64,000 nt of DNA, from the NCBI GenBank assembly GCA_018672825.1, contig JABHUE010000145.1:1-64000 (forward strand), given 5' to 3'. The position numbers and the translations under genes were made by a program. This document shows, one piece after another, positions 1 to 10,358 of this stretch; positions within the stretch are counted from its first letter, which is position 1; each line of letters begins with the position of its first letter. Source of the stretch: Pseudomonadota bacterium. GTDB lineage: Bacteria; Pseudomonadota; Gammaproteobacteria; Arenicellales; UBA868. The notes under the pieces were generated by a model, which saw nothing but the letters and a program-made list of their open reading frames with translations, searched no databases and was not told the origin of the DNA.

Positions 1-65
1 GCCGCATAGTCCGGCACCCAACTGTCGTCTGTTACCTTGATATCACCGATTAAAAAAACACTCAT
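1..65 (-). CDS. DUF1330 family protein, N-terminal fragment
   Basis: Only the first 21 complete codons lie in the window; the gene runs off the left edge. The peptide begins MSVFLIGDIKVTDDSW, the usual opening of DUF1330 proteins, which are small dimeric alpha/beta-barrel (ferredoxin-like) proteins of unknown function. The ATG at 65 is preceded on the minus strand by a GGGG run about 8 bases upstream, which supports the start. Nothing can be said about the rest of the protein. Confidence 0.6.
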   Translation of the reverse strand, partial: MSVFLIGDIKVTDDSWVPDYA

Positions 66-156
66 AATTTTCCCCTTTTTGAATTACAGGTTTCAACCTG
101 CTTTAAAAAAATCAAGGGCAATCTTTTTTATCTACTTATTCCTAACGATAACTGAC

Positions 157-498
157 TCAATCTCTTCGAAATAAAAAGTACCCTGCAAAAACACTTACTA
201 CGATATTGACGTAATTTGTCCAGTCCCAATCGACATCAGACACCTTGAAATTTTCAATATGATAAAGCACCAAAAACGTTGCGATAACCCAAAGCAGCGC
301 CCCCAGAAATCTCCCCAAGAAATTTTGGGCGGAGTTACCAATCAAAACAGCCCCAGCGATAGCCCCAACGACTATATTGATATAGTCAAACCAGGACCAC
401 TGTAAGTCTGTAACTTCAAATTTTGTTATTTCAAACGCAAAGAGAAATATCGCAATTAGTCCTAGTAAAATTCCAAGAATTTTTCGCAAATTTTCCAA
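157..498 (-). CDS. Small membrane protein with internal duplication
   Basis: This 113-residue protein has about four hydrophobic segments and two similar halves. The first half has a VTDLQWSWFDYINIVV-type stretch near residues 29-44, and the second has VSDVDWDWTNYVNIVV near residues 86-101. Each copy is preceded by a short F-rich membrane segment and followed by a small-residue helix. The start is a TTG with AGGAG seven bases upstream. I recognise no family. The repeated unit (helix, Asp/Trp-rich loop, helix) suggests a tandem duplication of a two-helix module in the inner membrane. Confidence 0.65.
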   Translation of the reverse strand: MENLRKILGILLGLIAIFLFAFEITKFEVTDLQWSWFDYINIVVGAIAGAVLIGNSAQNFLGRFLGALLWVIATFLVLYHIENFKVSDVDWDWTNYVNIVVSVFAGYFLFRRD

Positions 499-700
499 GA
501 TAGGTCTCCTTAGTTTGGCTTGAGACGTTTAGACGCCGTTTGGGTCGCACATTGTCTTCCCCCAAGAATAAAACAGATTGGTGTCAGAATCCTAATAAGA
601 ATCTCTTATTGTCTGGTTCTGGAGCGTAAAGCAGGGCCGGCGATCAGACAGGTCACAAAGGCATAACCCACGCGAAAACCTAAACGCATGGCGGCACTCC

Positions 701-1975
701 TTACTGAGGCAAAGGTTTATGAGCTGTTTCTGGCAGTCGGACGATAAATAAGAATGAAATAGCGGCGCCGAAAATAAGGTACCACGCTATCGATAAATCG
801 TCGTGGGAGCGTTCAATGATCCATGTCGCGACGAGAGGGGTTGTTCCCCCAAAGATTGCCAGGCCGATGTTATAGCCAACGGACAGTGCGCTGACCCGAA
901 CCCGACTGGGAAACATTTCCGTTAATGTTGCCGGAATTGCACTTAAGTATGCAGCCAGAAGAATTGCGAAACCAATCTGTCCTACCATAATCATCATAAA
1001 ATCCACATGATGCATCAGCACGATGAGAGGGTATCCCAAAAGCACCGCACCACCGGATCCAAACAACAACAATGCTTTGCGACCTACCTTGTCTGACAAC
1101 GCCCCAAATACGGGAACCAGAACTAAAAGTACGGCCAACGATAAAGAATTAATATCCAGCGCATCTGAACGCGGCACTTTTACCTCCTTAATCAACCATG
1201 TCACTGCATAGACAAACATGAGATAAAAGCCGACCGCGTTGAAGATATTGATACCGATTACTTGGGTGACCGCGCGCCACTCGGTACGAAATGCATCAAT
1301 TATGGGATTAGCCGAATCGTTTGATTCAGTTTTGGGCATCTCGGGGAGATGACGGCGTATTAATAAACCCACAACGCCCACTGCAATTCCCGATAGAAAA
1401 GCGATCCGCCAACCCCAATCCGAAACTGCCTCAGCAGATAAAAGATTACTAAGCAGCGCGCCCACGCCAGACCCCAGCAAGATGCCCCCGACTGCGCCAA
1501 CCAACGTCCAACTCGTAAAAAAACCGCGACGTTTCGAGGGGGCATGCTCCGCTAGATAAACAATCGAGCTGGTGTATTCACCGCCAACGGCCATGCCCTG
1601 CAACATCCGCATCAGCACCATCAAAACTGCTGCCGAGACTCCGATCGTGGCATGATCAGGCAAAATTCCAATCATGCCACTTGGAATTGCCATAAGAAGA
1701 ACCGACAGCACTAACGCCCGCTTCCGCCCAATTTTATCGCCAATAAAGCCAAAAATGATTCCGCCAATTGGCCTCATTAAAAAACCAGCGGCAAACGCTC
1801 CAAACGAAGCAATCAAAGAGACTGTTGGGTCGTCAGACGGAAAAAAAAGTCTCCCGATGATTGGCGCAAAAAATCCATAGACAGCGAAGTCGTACCACTC
1901 CAGGACGTTTCCCGTAACTCCCGCTGCAATTACCTTACGACGCTGACGTGCTTCTTGATCCATCTTTTTACCCAT
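701..1975 (-). CDS. MFS transporter, metabolite:H+ symporter (MHS) type
   Basis: At 424 residues with about 12 membrane helices, this fits the MHS group of the major facilitator superfamily (relatives: ProP, KgtP, ShiA). Near residue 20 it carries GNVLEWYDFAVYGF, the family's N-terminal signature. A GFIGDKIGRKRAL loop follows between helices 2 and 3, then RMLQGMAVGGEYTSS, both typical of H+-coupled carriers for organic acids or osmolytes. The substrate cannot be read from sequence. The gene stands alone on the minus strand. A second in-frame ATG four codons downstream is an equally possible start. Confidence 0.85.
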   Translation of the reverse strand: MGKKMDQEARQRRKVIAAGVTGNVLEWYDFAVYGFFAPIIGRLFFPSDDPTVSLIASFGAFAAGFLMRPIGGIIFGFIGDKIGRKRALVLSVLLMAIPSGMIGILPDHATIGVSAAVLMVLMRMLQGMAVGGEYTSSIVYLAEHAPSKRRGFFTSWTLVGAVGGILLGSGVGALLSNLLSAEAVSDWGWRIAFLSGIAVGVVGLLIRRHLPEMPKTESNDSANPIIDAFRTEWRAVTQVIGINIFNAVGFYLMFVYAVTWLIKEVKVPRSDALDINSLSLAVLLVLVPVFGALSDKVGRKALLLFGSGGAVLLGYPLIVLMHHVDFMMIMVGQIGFAILLAAYLSAIPATLTEMFPSRVRVSALSVGYNIGLAIFGGTTPLVATWIIERSHDDLSIAWYLIFGAAISFLFIVRLPETAHKPLPQ

Positions 1976-2128
1976 ATTTCTTGAGGTTTTACGTTGGGCA
2001 TCTTAACTTAAAAACGTTTCACCTACTTCAAACCCCCGAAACCAGAAGGCAACTTACTCTATGAGTTGGCTCATCTAGGATCAGACTACACAGCATCCAT
2101 GCAGCTATGATCGAGACTTCAGAAGCGT

Positions 2129-2926
2129 TTAAGAGTGCAGGTCAACCCCGGATTCAATATAAAAAACCAACAAAAGAATACCTGCACCACAAACAGCTCC
2201 AAACAAAAAAGCGCCAAAATTAGAATCGCGGACTTCTGACAACTCATAATGGAACACGTTAAGCAGCAGCGCGCCCGCGAGGAAAGATGATAAGAATGCT
2301 GCTGTCACAAGATTATGCTCACCTAACGTCACGCCGAGAAGCCAGCCGAACAAGAGTGCCCCGCTCAAGACGTACCGACCCCACTTATTAAAGTGAGCTG
2401 CCTCGTGGGCTTCGTGTTCCGCATCAATCATCATCATATGCAGTGCGACTGCAAGGGTAAAAATACCGGCAACCATCACATCAATCATGATTCGCTCGGG
2501 CATCGTATAGGTAATGATTACGTTATAGATACTGAATGATGCAATCGAAATAACAAAAGAGCGATGGATTTTTTCTTGACTCTTATCGGACTCTTGGCGG
2601 CACCATCTTTTTAAACCGAAAAAAAACATGAACCCGAAAAAAGCCAATAGAAAAACACTAACCTCAACAAAATGGACTCCTACAAAATGCGAATGAAGGA
2701 TTTCCCCAATCGAATCTTTACTTTCAACCAAGTCGGGTAGCATATGAAGAAAAACAAAAGCGACGGCAAACCCGCCACTAAAAGAAGTGAATCCTTTTCG
2801 GGCCAGCCACGGACTGCGTCGAATATAAGGTGCCGCGAGATGCAACGCCACCAGTATTGCTGTCGACAAAAATGAGTAGATTAAAACGTCTCCACTAAAA
2901 CTACTATCAGCGATTTGACCCATCAT
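2129..2926 (-). CDS. ZIP-like multi-pass membrane protein
   Basis: This 265-residue protein has about eight hydrophobic segments. The pattern resembles ZIP metal transporters: a GGFAVAFVFLHMLPDL segment near residues 51-66, His- and Glu-rich residues around HMMMIDAEHEAHEAAH near 162-177, and a final GALLLNVFHYELSE segment. The classic ZIP HxxxP/E metal-site motif in helix 4 is not clearly conserved, so metal transport is an inference. Two adjacent ATG codons follow AGGAGAAGG. No functional partner is evident next to it. Confidence 0.5.
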   Translation of the reverse strand: MMGQIADSSFSGDVLIYSFLSTAILVALHLAAPYIRRSPWLARKGFTSFSGGFAVAFVFLHMLPDLVESKDSIGEILHSHFVGVHFVEVSVFLLAFFGFMFFFGLKRWCRQESDKSQEKIHRSFVISIASFSIYNVIITYTMPERIMIDVMVAGIFTLAVALHMMMIDAEHEAHEAAHFNKWGRYVLSGALLFGWLLGVTLGEHNLVTAAFLSSFLAGALLLNVFHYELSEVRDSNFGAFLFGAVCGAGILLLVFYIESGVDLHS

Positions 2927-3191
2927 CCTTCTCCTTTCTGATCATGGTTTAGTGTAGAGAGTTTGTTAATCGTGGGGAAAAACTATCTCTTATTTATTTT
3001 GACGGCGCGTCCCATTAGACCAAAACGGAAAACATCATTTCGAGATGGGTCAAGATAATCGTCAAAAAAACACAAGCATTCGTGTCCACAGCGCGGGACT
3101 AAAGTTGCCACATTACAGCCTTGATCTCGCCTGAAGCTAAAATCTCATAGCATGAGAGACCCCGTGCACCTGAATTTTTCTGGCTGCAAAT

Positions 3192-3434
3192 TTACTCGTC
3201 ACTCGCTTCAAGTTCTGCGGCCAGCCCCCTCTTTGTCACTAATACAAGCGCATCGGTCAATTTTCGCTGCGTCGTCTGGAGCGCATCGATAAAAGCCTGG
3301 CCGGCGTCTGATACCTCGTCAACACTAATCGAGTCGTCTTTCACAAAATACCATTGGTCCTCGAGCTCATTGGTCTGTCTCAATGAAGCCATCGCCTCTT
3401 CAACAACTGCCATATCTAAATCAATTTCACTCAT
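3192..3434 (-). CDS. Small acidic helical protein, unknown
   Basis: The 80-residue protein is acidic, lacks a signal peptide or membrane segment, and looks alpha-helical. Its centre (A-x-x-FI-x-x-L pattern around GQAFIDALQ) resembles the AYIxxLE segment of two other small proteins here, at 17220-17426 and 38392-38604, so the three may be distant paralogues. No Shine-Dalgarno site is obvious before the ATG. I do not recognise the family. Confidence 0.5.
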   Translation of the reverse strand: MSEIDLDMAVVEEAMASLRQTNELEDQWYFVKDDSISVDEVSDAGQAFIDALQTTQRKLTDALVLVTKRGLAAELEASDE

Positions 3435-3636
3435 TTAAAGCTCGCATTTCTCCACGATATTCAAAACGTTTGTGTGTGCAACTCTCTCAAACCAAAAAAT
3501 AATTTCTAGTCTTACTTTCAACTTACAGGCATTGATTAAAGAAGGTGCGTTTGTGCGAATCGGAAATTCAGGGAATCCTGTTCAGTGGCCTAATTATATC
3601 CCTTTTACTTTCGCTGGCAGAAGAACCTAATCCTGA

Positions 3637-3780
3637 TCAATGATGATCCCAAAAATGACGGATCTTGTTCTGCGTCCAATAGAAACTGATCTTAATCCAA
3701 TGGTTGCCTAATGCGCACCCCGCGATTAGACCAAAAAGAAACACCGCAATTAGTAGTAACAAAATGTCGAAGTTCATCAT
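3637..3780 (-). CDS. 47-residue single-pass membrane peptide
   Basis: A short reading frame encodes MMNFDILLLLIAVFLFG, a clear N-terminal membrane helix, followed by a basic, aromatic tail ending in RHFWDHH. AAGG lies a few bases before the paired ATGs. Similar tiny one-helix proteins are common, but I recognise no family. The hydrophobic design and ribosome-binding site are the only support. Confidence 0.45.
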   Translation of the reverse strand: MMNFDILLLLIAVFLFGLIAGCALGNHWIKISFYWTQNKIRHFWDHH

Positions 3781-3980
3781 TTACCTTAGCGACAATCTCA
3801 AGCGCTGTGAACGAAAATTTCTGCGTCGTAAGTCACGACTGAAAGACAAAGAGTCAGAGAGCGCTTACATTTTCTAAAAATTTGATCTACCCATGTCTTC
3901 ACTGGTTATACACAAATTTTAAACTTTTAATCACATTGTTTCGGTAAGAATATTAAAAAACAACAAAGAATAAAAAACCT

Positions 3981-4145
3981 ATGAAATCACTTTTTGCCGT
4001 TTTGTTTGCGACCATTACTTTAATCACATCCCAGTCGGTATTTGCGAGTGGCTCCGCCGACAGCGATCATGACCACGGCGATATGTATGATAAAGATCAT
4101 GCCTTCCTTGAGACCGACAACAAAAGAGGTGGCGGAAACGACTAG
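3981..4145 (+). CDS. 54-residue secreted peptide, His/Asp-rich
   Basis: The frame starts MKSLFAVLFATITLI and has a signal peptide with a likely cut after VFA near residue 22. The mature part is about 32 residues, highly charged, with an SDHDHGD cluster and a GGG near the end. His/Asp clustering could bind metal ions, but this is only a guess. An AT-rich region with possible promoter elements lies upstream, and the AAAGAA ahead of the ATG is a weak ribosome site. No family is recognised. Confidence 0.45.
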   Translation: MKSLFAVLFATITLITSQSVFASGSADSDHDHGDMYDKDHAFLETDNKRGGGND

Positions 4146-4170
4146 TTGCCAAGCGGCGCTTTATCGCGGA

Positions 4171-4192
4171 ATAGGGCCTCATTGAGGCCTAT
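4171..4192. terminator. Possible shared terminator hairpin
   Basis: ATAGGGCCTC and GAGGCCTAT form a stem of nine pairs with one bulged G around the loop ATT. It lies between two convergent reading frames and includes the stop codon of the minus-strand one. The downstream T run is weak (GTTT), so termination is plausible but not certain. Confidence 0.3.
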
Positions 4193-4747
4193 GTTTCGCC
4201 AATCTTAACAGCATTACAAATAATACCGCAGAAAAAGCGACCAGCGAAACCGGAGGAAGGTATCCGTGCCGGCCTGGCGGATTGAACCATCCAGTCAAAC
4301 CCAGCACAAATACGTGTCCACCAAAAATTAGCAGACTCACGTATCCCAAACGCTGGCCACGCTTCCACCGATCAACGCCAACCGTCTCGATCATGAATGG
4401 TAGCGACGTTATAGCCGTTACCGACAGACACCATAGGCTCGAGATCCCGAACAACATGCTGAGATCACCGGTTACGTTCAGCCGTCCTGTTGTATCGAAA
4501 AATTTCGGATAGCACTTTGGCGAGAACAGTAGCAACGCCATAAGCGCATGATCGCTGCCATTGAAAAGCCCATCAACCCGAAGAACTTAATCAGAATCAA
4601 TTGCTTCGGCAGATCATTGGAATAAGTCGTAATCCATTTACCCACAAGATAAGACATCGAAATTAAAAAAACGACTAGCGCCAAGTCTTTATTCAGAACA
4701 AACAACGGGAGTTGCGCCCAGTCGACGCCTGCAAAGAGAGGGCGCAA
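4179..4747 (-). pseudogene. Ferric-reductase-like membrane protein, split by a frameshift
   Basis: Two overlapping frames appear to form one protein. The first (4747 to 4478) starts at a TTG with GAGGAG seven bases upstream and reads through membrane segments to FFGLMGFSMAAIM, then turns into low-quality sequence. The second (4541 to 4179) continues sensibly as ALLLFSPKCYPKFF, with further helices and a WKRGQRLGY motif as in ferric-reductase-like transmembrane (heme b) proteins. A one-base loss near 4542-4548 would explain the break. The second frame has no ribosome site of its own. It may be a true pseudogene or a sequencing error. Confidence 0.5.
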
Positions 4748-4813
4748 AATTTGGCTCCTCAGTAACGCCGAAATAAGCAGTCGCCGGTTAGGCGGTCGCG
4801 CTTGATTGCCTTG

Positions 4814-5209
4814 TTAACTGTGCGCTGGCTCATGAAACTCAACAACATTTTTATCAGGATCCCTTATAAAAAAGAATTTAGCCCCTTCGAACTCTACTTC
4901 GCCAGTAATAGCAATACCGAGAGCTTTTACAGACTCTTTTGCAGATTCTGCACTGGTTACTTCTAGCGCTACATGTGTGTATCCAGTATTTTTTTCAGGG
5001 ACGTCCATCAGTACATTCTCGGTACACTCTGCACCTGCATTCAGGATAAAGTTAATGTTAACACCTGATGGGTGCTCCATTATTGCTACAGGCTCTGGGC
5101 CGACCGGGCCAGCCAGAAACACAAATCCCAGCTTTTCGTAAAATTCTCTAGATAGACTTAGATCTTTAACCCTCAAACCTAGATGATTAATTCTTGTAAT
5201 TTCTTTCAT
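4814..5209 (-). CDS. VOC (glyoxalase/bleomycin-resistance) family protein
   Basis: The 131-residue product starting MKEITRINHLGLRV has one complete VOC domain with two beta-alpha-beta-beta-beta modules. Metal-site candidates are the His in INHLGL, the Glu in VAIMEH, the His in YTHVALEV and the final Glu in NVVEFHEP, matching the usual H/E...H/E arrangement. An earlier in-frame start at 5284 would add 25 residues unlike the family, so the ATG at 5209 is preferred. VOC enzymes include lyases, isomerases and dioxygenases; the substrate is unknown. Confidence 0.8.
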   Translation of the reverse strand: MKEITRINHLGLRVKDLSLSREFYEKLGFVFLAGPVGPEPVAIMEHPSGVNINFILNAGAECTENVLMDVPEKNTGYTHVALEVTSAESAKESVKALGIAITGEVEFEGAKFFFIRDPDKNVVEFHEPAHS

Positions 5210-5443
5210 GGCTGTCTTTCTATGGATGTATGGTATCGAATAACAGCGTAGCTTAACGCGATTCCCAGGCGCAATAAAAACCATCTCTCCGTAAACGGCT
5301 GCACCAAGCAGTCCTTACATCTATTTTGATCCATAGTAAGCATCGCTCAAGATCCTAGATAGTTTAAAGACGGGTCGATTAAGGCGTGACGAGTAACCCA
5401 TAAATTAGAAGCATGTCGACAGGCGAGCTTATTGATTTTCCTC

Positions 5444-6025
5444 TCATTGAGTTTCTGGGCGAGCTTCAAGGTAAGTCTCGAACGCTGAATCTGAGAGCCG
5501 TTGACCGAGGCCACGTTGACTGGCGTTAAAAGTTAACTCAGTATTAAATGACGGCGCCTTCAGAAAGAGTGCTATTGCCTCTTTCTCGGAGCCCGCTAAT
5601 TCCTGGCTATTTGACTCAAGAAATGCAGAAAGCGCATTACCCCATGCGTCGCATCGGAGATAAAGATCATGGATCAATTTTGCATTCTGCGCATAAACCA
5701 CCGAAAGCCGCATCAGCTCAGTATCTCTAATCGACCTTAACTCCCGATTCGTCGGCAAGTCCTCCTTGTTTGGTTGATTCGCGACATAAACCGCGTGAAA
5801 AACCTGCTCCATCATATTCATCGAGCCGTAAAACTGCTCAATATAATCAGATGGTATTTTCGTGATCTCTACAAGCGAATCCTGCGGAATCAAGGTCGAC
5901 GCGTAAGCAATCGCGCTGCAACTTAATGCATCTCGACTCACATTGCCGTCAGCGTGACAATATCCGACCACACCCAAGCTAGCCAGAATAATTACAATTT
6001 TTTTAACATGTGCAATGATCAACAA
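5444..6025 (-). CDS. Exported protein of unknown function
   Basis: This 193-residue protein has an N-terminal hydrophobic stretch (VKKIVIILASLGVVGYCHA), a probable signal peptide. The mature part is mainly alpha-helical with two cysteines (LSCSA and LRCDAWG) that could form a disulfide in the periplasm. Two consecutive TTG codons follow AGGAG, so translation probably starts at 6025 or 6022. I recognise no domain. It lies downstream of the RND genes on the same strand but about 100 bases away, so a link is not established. Confidence 0.6.
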   Translation of the reverse strand: MLIIAHVKKIVIILASLGVVGYCHADGNVSRDALSCSAIAYASTLIPQDSLVEITKIPSDYIEQFYGSMNMMEQVFHAVYVANQPNKEDLPTNRELRSIRDTELMRLSVVYAQNAKLIHDLYLRCDAWGNALSAFLESNSQELAGSEKEAIALFLKAPSFNTELTFNASQRGLGQRLSDSAFETYLEARPETQ

Positions 6026-6129
6026 TCTCTCCTAGAAAAAACCACCTCAAACCCTATTTCACAATTAGCTTTTACCCATATTGATCAAGATTATTTGAAT
6101 TTTGATTCAGATAACCGAGCAATATCGAC

Positions 6130-9100
6130 TTAAACCTGCTCTGGTCGCGCCAATCTTTCGCGAGCGGTCTGCACTATCGAGTAAAGAGCTGGAATCATCA
6201 AGATTCCAAACAGGGTCGCCGCAAGCATGCCACCAAAAACGGCAAGTCCGATCGAGATCCGACTTGCAGCACCCGCCCCACTTGATAACACTAGTGGCAT
6301 GACACCAAGCACAAACGAGATTGCTGTCATAACCACTGCTCTGAACCTTAATTCAGCCCCTTGCATTGTGGCATCAAAAATTGATTTGCCTTCCTCTCTT
6401 AATTGCTTGGAAAATTCAACAATTAAAATGGCGTTTTTTGAAGCAAGGCCAATCAACATAATCAAGCCTACCTGAGTGTATAAATTGACCGGTAAGCCCA
6501 CGGCACCCACAGCCGCCAAAGCGCCCAACAACGCGATCGGTACCGAGAGTAAAACACTGGCTGGAATCGCCCAGCTCTCATACTGAGCCACCAAAAACAG
6601 ATACACGAATATCAGGGACAAGGCGATGATGATGCTCACCTGGCCAGCCGCTCTTATTTCCTGATACGACATGCCCGTCCATTCAAAAGCCATGGTATCG
6701 CTTAAGTGTTCTTTTGCCACACGCTCCATTGCAACGATCGCGTCGCCTGAACTTTTCCCAGCGGCCGCATTGCCGCTAATCGTTGCCGAACGAAATAAAT
6801 TATAGCGATCAACAATGTCTGGCCCAATCGCAGACTCGACTCGAGTGACCGCAGCGAGCGGTACCATTTCATCGGCGTTATTACGCACAAAAAGCTTTCC
6901 GATGTCTTGGGGTTCGTTCCGCGCATCTGCTTCAGCCTGCACCATAACGCGATACGCCCTACCCGACCGATTGAAATCATTAACATAAAGGCCGCCCAAC
7001 TGCGTCTGAAGGGTTGAAAAGATCTCGTTTAACGAAACGCCTAAAACCTTCGCTTTTTCACGATCTACTTCGAGCCAAACTCTTGGCGCTGACGCCGAGA
7101 AAGTTGAAGAAATACCGGTCAGGTTCGGGTCTTGATTTGCGGCAACGATAAGACCATTTAAAGAAGACTCAAGATCAACGAGGCTGCCGCCTGATAAATC
7201 CTGCAGGACAAACTCAAAACCGGACGTTGAGCCCAATCCAGGAATCGGAGGCGGCACAAACGGAATAATGCGGGCGTCACTATTAGAACTCGCAATCGCT
7301 CGTAGTTTGCCAAATATGGTTTTAAGTGATAATTCGGGTGACTGTCGGTTATCCCAATGATCCAGTATTCCGATGATGAATGCCGCATTTGGTGACATTG
7401 AACTGCTTAGCATACTAAAACCGGCAACAGACATGACATCCGTTACCCCTGCGATCTGACTCAGTTCGTTCTCAATCTCGGTCAACACTAATTCGGTACG
7501 ATTCAGTGATGCCCCGTCCGGAAGTCGCAAATCGACCATAAACGCTCCCTGATCCTCATAGGGTAAAAATCCAGTCGGAAGACTCTTAAACAGGTACCCC
7601 ATCCCGGAAAAAATTGCAATGAGCAACACGATCGTAACGGCTCCACGACGCACGAAAATGGTCGCAATCCTGGAATAGCCACGGGTTATCGAATTGAAGA
7701 AACGATTAAAAATTTGATACCAGCGCGGTTCTTTCCCGGCAGGCTTGAGCAGTACCGCGCACAGTGCCGGACTCAGCGTTAACGCATTTATTGAAGAGAT
7801 TGCAACCGCCGCTGAAATTGTTACTGCAAACTGCCGAAACAATTCACCGGTAATCCCAGGAATCATCGCGACGGGCACAAAGACTGCAAGCAGAACAAGT
7901 GTTGTTGCGATAACAGGTCCGGCAACTTCATGCATTGCCAGTCGAGTGGCCTCGACGGGCGTCTTGCCATCTGCAATATGGCGCTGGGTATTCTCGACAA
8001 CCACGATTGCATCATCTACGACAATTCCGATCGCCAGAATAAGAGCAAACAGCACAATCGTATTAATCGAGAAACCGGCCATCAGCAGTACAGCGAAAGT
8101 CCCGATCAGAGAGACAGGAACCGCAATGCCGGGCACAAGTGTTGCGCGCCAATCTCCTAGAAAGATAAAAACGACCAGAACGACCAAAGCAATGGCCTGA
8201 AAAAGGGTCACGATAACTTCACGAATCGATATACGAACGTAACGAGTCGTGTCATAAAGAATGCTGTAGCGCATGTCGGGTGGAAAGCGCTCAGAGAGGC
8301 TGTCGAGCTGGGCGCGAACCTGATCTGCAACATCAAGAGCGTTAGCACTGGGCAATTGGTAAATACCCATCACTACCGCTGGGTTTCCGTTCAGCCTTCC
8401 ATACGCGCCATAGGATTGGGATCCAAGCTCTACTTGAGCAACATCCCCCAATCGAACCTTGGCACCATCAGGATTCACACGAATCATGATGTTCCTAAAC
8501 TCTTCTGCTTCAGTCAGTCGACCTTGAGTCACAACAGAATAAGTAAACACCTGATCATCGGATAACGGAGGTGCGCCGATCTGCCCGGCAGGCACTTGAA
8601 TATTCTGCTCTTTTAAAGCATTAGCAACATCGCTCGCCGTAATGCCGAGACTTGCCATTCGCTGTGGGTCAAGCCAGACTCGCATGCCCCACGTGAGTTC
8701 ACCAAAAATTGTGGCTTCCCCGACACCTGAGACGCGCGACAAGGCGTCACGAATATTAATTGACGCGTAGTTTGATAGTGCGATGCCATCATGCGTCCCG
8801 TCAGGAGAATCCAGGTTAATAACCATCACCATATCGGTAGACGTTTTGCGCGTGGTTACGCCCTGGCGAACGACCTCCTCAGGCAACTTTGAAGAAACAG
8901 TCGCAACTCGATTCTGAACGTTTACGGCCGCCATATCTGCATCGGTCCCGACTTCAAAAGTTACGGTAATCGTTAGCGCGCCATCATTGGACGCTTTTGA
9001 CTGCAGATAAATCATACCCTCGACGCCGTTGATCGCTTCTTCGAGCGGGACGGCAACCGTTTGCTCTACAACCTCTGCACTCGCACCAGGATAGATCGCT

Positions 9101-9240
9101 TTGACTTTTACGGTTGGCGGCGTAATCTGGGGAAATTGCGCAACCGGGAGCGCACTCACTGACAGCAAGCCGACAAGCGTTATGAAAATCGAAATTACAA
9201 AAGCAAATTTCGGTCGGCTTATAAAAAATTGACTAAACAT
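6130..9240 (-). CDS. RND efflux pump, inner-membrane subunit (HAE1/AcrB type)
   Basis: At 1036 residues, this is a full-length hydrophobe/amphiphile RND pump. It opens with [21 protein letters not shown], the first membrane helix. It keeps the proton-relay residues: the Asp pair in [17 protein letters not shown] (about residue 400) and the Lys in [13 protein letters not shown] (about 930). Two large periplasmic loops lie between helices 1-2 and 7-8. Such proteins form trimers that expel drugs, dyes or detergents together with an adaptor and an outer-membrane channel. The adaptor is encoded 8 bases upstream; no TolC-like gene or regulator is adjacent, so the outer channel must be elsewhere. 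Confidence 0.95.
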   Translation of the reverse strand: MFSQFFISRPKFAFVISIFITLVGLLSVSALPVAQFPQITPPTVKVKAIYPGASAEVVEQTVAVPLEEAINGVEGMIYLQSKASNDGALTITVTFEVGTDADMAAVNVQNRVATVSSKLPEEVVRQGVTTRKTSTDMVMVINLDSPDGTHDGIALSNYASINIRDALSRVSGVGEATIFGELTWGMRVWLDPQRMASLGITASDVANALKEQNIQVPAGQIGAPPLSDDQVFTYSVVTQGRLTEAEEFRNIMIRVNPDGAKVRLGDVAQVELGSQSYGAYGRLNGNPAVVMGIYQLPSANALDVADQVRAQLDSLSERFPPDMRYSILYDTTRYVRISIREVIVTLFQAIALVVLVVFIFLGDWRATLVPGIAVPVSLIGTFAVLLMAGFSINTIVLFALILAIGIVVDDAIVVVENTQRHIADGKTPVEATRLAMHEVAGPVIATTLVLLAVFVPVAMIPGITGELFRQFAVTISAAVAISSINALTLSPALCAVLLKPAGKEPRWYQIFNRFFNSITRGYSRIATIFVRRGAVTIVLLIAIFSGMGYLFKSLPTGFLPYEDQGAFMVDLRLPDGASLNRTELVLTEIENELSQIAGVTDVMSVAGFSMLSSSMSPNAAFIIGILDHWDNRQSPELSLKTIFGKLRAIASSNSDARIIPFVPPPIPGLGSTSGFEFVLQDLSGGSLVDLESSLNGLIVAANQDPNLTGISSTFSASAPRVWLEVDREKAKVLGVSLNEIFSTLQTQLGGLYVNDFNRSGRAYRVMVQAEADARNEPQDIGKLFVRNNADEMVPLAAVTRVESAIGPDIVDRYNLFRSATISGNAAAGKSSGDAIVAMERVAKEHLSDTMAFEWTGMSYQEIRAAGQVSIIIALSLIFVYLFLVAQYESWAIPASVLLSVPIALLGALAAVGAVGLPVNLYTQVGLIMLIGLASKNAILIVEFSKQLREEGKSIFDATMQGAELRFRAVVMTAISFVLGVMPLVLSSGAGAASRISIGLAVFGGMLAATLFGILMIPALYSIVQTARERLARPEQV

Positions 9241-9248
9241 ATTACGGC

Positions 9249-10358
9249 TTAATTCGACAGTACGACGTTCACCGTCACGCCGGGTCTCACTTTTTGCAGT
9301 CCGCGCGTCACAATTCGCTCTCCAATGACAAGCCCCGACTTCACAATAAAGTTCTCACCACGAACTTCACCGATCTCAACCGTTCGTTGTTCTATTTGGT
9401 CTTTGTCATTCACTACTAAAACTGATCGACCCGACCCGCTCGCCAAGACAGCCTTCTGAGGCACAAGCAAACCGGATTTTCCAGTTTTACCCTGAAACAT
9501 AACCGAAACAAATTGACCCGGTCTCAATAATTTTTGTGGATTTGGAAAAGATGCTCTCAGCGTAAGCGTGCCCGTGCCGGAATCAATCTCATTGCCAATT
9601 AAATTGAGATCGCCCATATGCTCATAGTTCTCACCGTTGGACAATCGTAGCTGTGGACGTAATAACGTTCTGGCGCTACTCGCATCACTCACTGAAACAT
9701 TGCGTCGAAAGTTAAGGTACTCAACGTCACTAATGGTGAAGTGAACATCTATTGGATCCAGAGCCACGATCGTAGCCAGAACACCCGATTCAGGTCCAAC
9801 CAAATTACCGACGTTTACATTGGTTTCGCCAATAACGCCCGAATTTGGCGAAACAATCGAGGTATATTGAAGATCCAATTCCGCGCGTTGCAACGCCGCC
9901 TTGCTTGCATCGAGCGCGGCTGCCGCAATCCGCGTTGAAGTTCGAGCCGAGTCGGCCTCCTGATCACTGATCGATTGACTCAGCACCAGTTTCTCCATGC
10001 GTTTTTGCGTCATCGTAGCGTCGTCCAGACGTGCACGGTCTGATGCCACCTGAGCCTCCGATTGAGCCACTGAGGCTTGATAACTATCTGACTCGATCAC
10101 ATATAAAGTGTCTCCCGTCGCGACGGGGCGACCTTCCTCAAAAAGACGCTCCTCCAGGACGCCACTGATTCGCGCGCGAAGCTCAACGCGGCTTGTCGCG
10201 CTCGTACGACCGATAAATTCTCGGTTCACTTCAATCTGTGATTCATTAAGTGTCATTACCGTAACAACAGGAGTCGTTTTCTCAACCGGCGCAGGGGTTT
10301 CTGAGCACGCCACAACCATCGGCAGACAAAGACTCATCAACAGCAGTTTTCTTTTCAT
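9249..10358 (-). CDS. RND efflux periplasmic adaptor (membrane fusion protein)
   Basis: The 369-residue protein has a lipoprotein-like leader ([16 protein letters not shown], cysteine near residue 18). It then shows the standard adaptor order: a barrel/lipoyl start ([21 protein letters not shown]), an alpha-helical hairpin with the second lipoyl half ([20 protein letters not shown]), a beta-barrel domain and a membrane-proximal domain. It bridges the pump at 6130-9240 to an outer-membrane channel. The pair is clearly one operon, adaptor first. Confidence 0.93.
   Translation of the reverse strand: MKRKLLLMSLCLPMVVACSETPAPVEKTTPVVTVMTLNESQIEVNREFIGRTSATSRVELRARISGVLEERLFEEGRPVATGDTLYVIESDSYQASVAQSEAQVASDRARLDDATMTQKRMEKLVLSQSISDQEADSARTSTRIAAAALDASKAALQRAELDLQYTSIVSPNSGVIGETNVNVGNLVGPESGVLATIVALDPIDVHFTISDVEYLNFRRNVSVSDASSARTLLRPQLRLSNGENYEHMGDLNLIGNEIDSGTGTLTLRASFPNPQKLLRPGQFVSVMFQGKTGKSGLLVPQKAVLASGSGRSVLVVNDKDQIEQRTVEIGEVRGENFIVKSGLVIGERIVTRGLQKVRPGVTVNVVLSN

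Noticed and set aside
7745..8200. Open frame of 151 codons opposite the RND pump gene
   Set aside because: It is low-complexity (Ser/Thr/Ala/Ile-rich), lies entirely inside a well-supported gene on the other strand and has no ribosome site.
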